From the NCBI GenBank assembly GCA_022839045.1, contig JALHDI010000061.1, positions 1-16,837 on the forward strand: a stretch of DNA of 16,837 nucleotides. The letters are read 5' to 3'. Positions 14,478 to 16,837 of this stretch are shown piece after piece. Each line of letters starts with the position of its first letter. The first letter of the stretch is position 1. Origin of the DNA: Sporomusaceae bacterium (GTDB lineage Bacteria; Bacillota_C; Negativicutes; Sporomusales_B; UBA7701). Made by a program: the position numbers and the translations under genes. A model generated the notes under the pieces. It was given only the letters and a program-made list of their open reading frames with translations. It made no database searches and was not told the origin of the DNA.

Positions 14478-15770
14478 CTATTCGTTCCTTTCCGTTGCCT
14501 TCTCTTCCCCGTACGCCCGGGCCAGCAGCTCGGCCGTGTGCAGCACCTCGCCGTCCACGCCCCGCTGGTTCATCCCGTCGCGGATATGCATCACGCACAT
14601 CGGGCAGCCCGTCACCACCATATCCGCACCGCTCGCCGCGATATCGTCCACCTTGTGGTCGTTGATCTTGCGCGACAGGCCGTAATGGGCGAGGCTGAAG
14701 CTGCCGGCCGCCCCGCAGCAGCGCGCGGGCGCCTTAAGCTCCCTGAAGGTCAGCCCCGGCACGCCGGCGATCAGCTCGCGCGGCTGCCGCCTCACCCCCT
14801 GCGAGCGGGCCAGGTGGCAGGAATCGTGATAAGTCGCCGTCGCCGCCAGCCCCCGCATCTCCGCCGTCAGGCCGGCCTCGGCGAGGAATTCGGCGAAATC
14901 CTTCGTCTTGGCCGCCAGCTTCGCGGCCTTCGCCGCGTACCCCGGCTCGCCGGCCAGCAGCGCCGCGTACTCCTTGCGGAGCGCCGCCCCGCACGACCCG
15001 CAGGCCGTTATCACCGCGTCCACGTCCAGGTCGGCGAACGTATCCACCGTCGCCCTGGCCAGCTCCACCGCCGTCGGCACGTCGCCGTTCACGTACACCG
15101 GCGTGCCGCAGCAGTGCTGGCCGGCGGGGATGACCACCGCGATGCCGTTGCGCCTCAGCACCTCGACCACCGCCTCGCCGATCCGCGGATAAACGTAATT
15201 GATCATACAGCCGGTGAAAAACGCCACCGTCCGGCGCGGCTTGTCCGCCGCCACCCGCTCCGGCGCGCGGCTGCGGAAAGGCCGCGCGTCCACCGGCGAC
15301 ACCAGCCGCCGCATATCCAGCCCCATCGGCAGCCTGGGCAGCATCCCCTTGCCTCCCGGCGCCGGGCGCAGCAGCAGCCCCTGGAACACCGAACCCATGC
15401 TCATCCCGAGATCGAACAGACGGCGGTTCCTCAGCCCCAGGCGGAAAATCAGCTTCTTCAAAAGCGGCAGGCCCTTATCCTCGGCCAGCTTGCGCCGGGC
15501 CGCCAAGATAAGCTGGTCGAGCTTCACCCCGCTCGGGCAGCTCTCCTGGCACGCCTTGCACATCAAACACCACGACATCCGCTCCTCGAAGCCCGCGCCG
15601 GCAGCGTCCACGTCGCCGCGGATGACCGCCCTGATGAGATTTATCTTGCCGCGGGCCACCGTCGACTCGGCCCTCAGCTCCCGGAAAACCGGGCACACCG
15701 ACTGGCACGCCCCGCACTTGATGCACCGTATTACTTCCCTCTCCAGCTCGCTCCACTGCACAGCCCCCAC
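14478..15770 (-). CDS. glcF: Glycolate/lactate oxidase iron-sulfur subunit GlcF-like
   Basis: Electron-transfer partner of the FAD subunit encoded just upstream. The 430-residue protein has two ferredoxin-type 4Fe-4S motifs (C16, C19, C22, C26 and C68, C71, C74, C78). Two CCG-type cysteine-rich domains follow: FFTGCMINY ... HCCGTPVY, and DSCHLARSQG ... RCCGAAGSF with GCPMC near the end. This is the GlcF/LutA-related heterodisulfide-reductase-like layout. It starts at GTG 15770, or at GTG 15761 which has better spacing from a G-rich ribosome site. The FAD gene stop is 3 bp upstream. With LarA and the symporter adjacent, lactate is as likely a substrate as glycolate. Confidence 0.88.
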   Translation of the reverse strand: MGAVQWSELEREVIRCIKCGACQSVCPVFRELRAESTVARGKINLIRAVIRGDVDAAGAGFEERMSWCLMCKACQESCPSGVKLDQLILAARRKLAEDKGLPLLKKLIFRLGLRNRRLFDLGMSMGSVFQGLLLRPAPGGKGMLPRLPMGLDMRRLVSPVDARPFRSRAPERVAADKPRRTVAFFTGCMINYVYPRIGEAVVEVLRRNGIAVVIPAGQHCCGTPVYVNGDVPTAVELARATVDTFADLDVDAVITACGSCGAALRKEYAALLAGEPGYAAKAAKLAAKTKDFAEFLAEAGLTAEMRGLAATATYHDSCHLARSQGVRRQPRELIAGVPGLTFRELKAPARCCGAAGSFSLAHYGLSRKINDHKVDDIAASGADMVVTGCPMCVMHIRDGMNQRGVDGEVLHTAELLARAYGEEKATERNE

Positions 15771-15773
15771 CCC

Positions 15774-16837
15774 CTAAACCAGATCGGGGTTGAGGATGTT
15801 ATTCGGGTCGAGCGCCCGCTTGATGGCCTGCATCGCCATCATGCCGCCCTCGCCCATCTCCAGCGGCAGATACTTCTTCTTCACCAGGCCGATGCCGTGC
15901 TCGCCGGTCAGCGTCCCATCCATCGCCAGCGTCGCGGCGAAAATCTCTTCCGCCGCCTTTTCCACCCGCGCCATCTCGTCCTTGTCCCGCTCGTCGGTCA
16001 GGATGGTCGCGTGCAGGTTGCCGTCGCCGGCGTGGCCGAGCACCGCGATGATGATATTGTACTTGTCCGCGATCGCGCGGATAATCCGCACCATCTCTGG
16101 TATCCTGTCGCGGGGCACCGTGCAGTCCTCGCCGATGATCGTCGGCCGCACCCTCGAAACGGCGGCGAACGCCGCGCGGCGGGCCACCCACAGCTCGTCG
16201 GCCTCCTTGGCGTCCTTGGCCACCTTCACCTCGGTCGCCCCCTGCTCGCGGCAGATGACCTCGATAATGCCGACCTGCTTGTCCAGCACCACGGCATCGC
16301 CGTCCACCTCGATCAGCAGCACCGCCTCCGCCTCCACCGGCAGGCCGATGTTCACCGCCGCCTCGATGTTGCGGATGTAGATATTGTCAAGCAACTCCAG
16401 CGTCGTCGGGATGACCCCGGCCATGAACACCTGGGCTACCGTCTCCGCCGCCTTCTCCATATCGCCGAAAATCGCCAGCATCGTCTTCTTCGCCTCGGGC
16501 AGCGGCAGCAGCTTCACGATCGCCTTCGTCACCACCCCCAGCGTCCCCTCCGAGCCGGTGATCAGCCGGGTCAGGTCGTAGCCGGCCACGCACTTCATCG
16601 TCCGCGCGCCCGTCTTGATGATCTCGCCCGTCGGCAGCACCACCTCCAGGCCGAGGACATAGTCCCGCGTCACGCCGTACTTGGCGCCGCGCGGCCCGCC
16701 GGCGCACTCCGCCACATTGCCGCCCATCGTCGAAAACGCCTTGCTCGCCGGGTCGGGAGGATAAAAAAGGCCGAGCTTCTCCACCTCGGTCTGGAACTCG
16801 GCGGTTATCACCCCCGCCTCCACCTCGGCGACCATAT
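15774..16837 (-). CDS. glcD: FAD-linked 2-hydroxyacid oxidase, GlcD-like (C-terminal 354 residues)
   Basis: Oxidises lactate, glycolate or another 2-hydroxyacid to the 2-oxoacid with FAD. The visible part contains the FAD-binding segment STMGGNVAECAGGPRGAKYG, GSEGTLGVVTKA at the end of the PCMH domain, and the FAD-oxidase C-terminal domain with GHAGDGNLH, LTGEHGIGLVKKKYL and LDPNNILNP, all characteristic of GlcD and D-lactate dehydrogenases of this type. The N-terminal part lies beyond 16837, so the start and any upstream partner (such as etfAB) cannot be seen. It is the first visible gene of the glcD-glcF-larA-symporter set. Confidence 0.9.
   Translation of the reverse strand, partial: MVAEVEAGVITAEFQTEVEKLGLFYPPDPASKAFSTMGGNVAECAGGPRGAKYGVTRDYVLGLEVVLPTGEIIKTGARTMKCVAGYDLTRLITGSEGTLGVVTKAIVKLLPLPEAKKTMLAIFGDMEKAAETVAQVFMAGVIPTTLELLDNIYIRNIEAAVNIGLPVEAEAVLLIEVDGDAVVLDKQVGIIEVICREQGATEVKVAKDAKEADELWVARRAAFAAVSRVRPTIIGEDCTVPRDRIPEMVRIIRAIADKYNIIIAVLGHAGDGNLHATILTDERDKDEMARVEKAAEEIFAATLAMDGTLTGEHGIGLVKKKYLPLEMGEGGMMAMQAIKRALDPNNILNPDLV

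Overview
The window reads as a chromosomal segment of a GC-rich, anaerobic, amino-acid and lactate-fermenting Firmicute. A Sporomusa-like member of the Negativicutes is my best guess. The reasons are the tig-clpP-clpX order, the ferredoxin-dependent 2-oxoacid oxidoreductase next to ptb/buk, and the LarA/GlcD/GlcF/symporter lactate block. The taxonomic guess comes from gene content, not from a marker comparison.

Layout: (a) 1-2555, minus strand: protein quality control, tig (trigger factor) -> clpP -> clpX; clpX runs off the left edge. (b) 2776-2935, minus strand: a tRNA-Gly(GCC) with a full-consensus promoter and its own terminator. (c) 3071-4720, plus strand: a two-gene operon with a PqqD-like/radical SAM/SPASM-type protein and a 135-residue peptide whose 22 cysteines all sit in C-x-P units. 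It looks like a ribosomally made, radical-SAM-modified peptide system and is the most interesting item here. (d) 4721-5923, plus strand: a long folded leader with a terminator and a competing anti-terminator pairing in front of a class I methyltransferase. (e) 11606-5969, minus strand: buk -> ptb -> ferredoxin -> vorB -> vorA -> vorC -> small membrane protein. Together these would oxidise branched-chain 2-oxoacids to acyl-CoA and recover ATP through acyl-phosphate. A structured 237-bp non-coding element with terminal inverted repeats sits between buk and ptb. (f) 16837-11679, minus strand: glcD (cut by the right edge) -> glcF -> larA -> sodium:solute symporter, a lactate (or other 2-hydroxyacid) uptake, racemisation and oxidation block.

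The two metabolic blocks fit together: uptake and oxidation of 2-hydroxyacids to 2-oxoacids, and ferredoxin-linked oxidation of 2-oxoacids to acids plus ATP. The plus-strand island between 2.9 and 5.9 kb interrupts an otherwise minus-strand region and differs from it in base usage. The methyltransferase is visibly more A/T rich, and the peptide operon is strongly C-rich on its coding strand.
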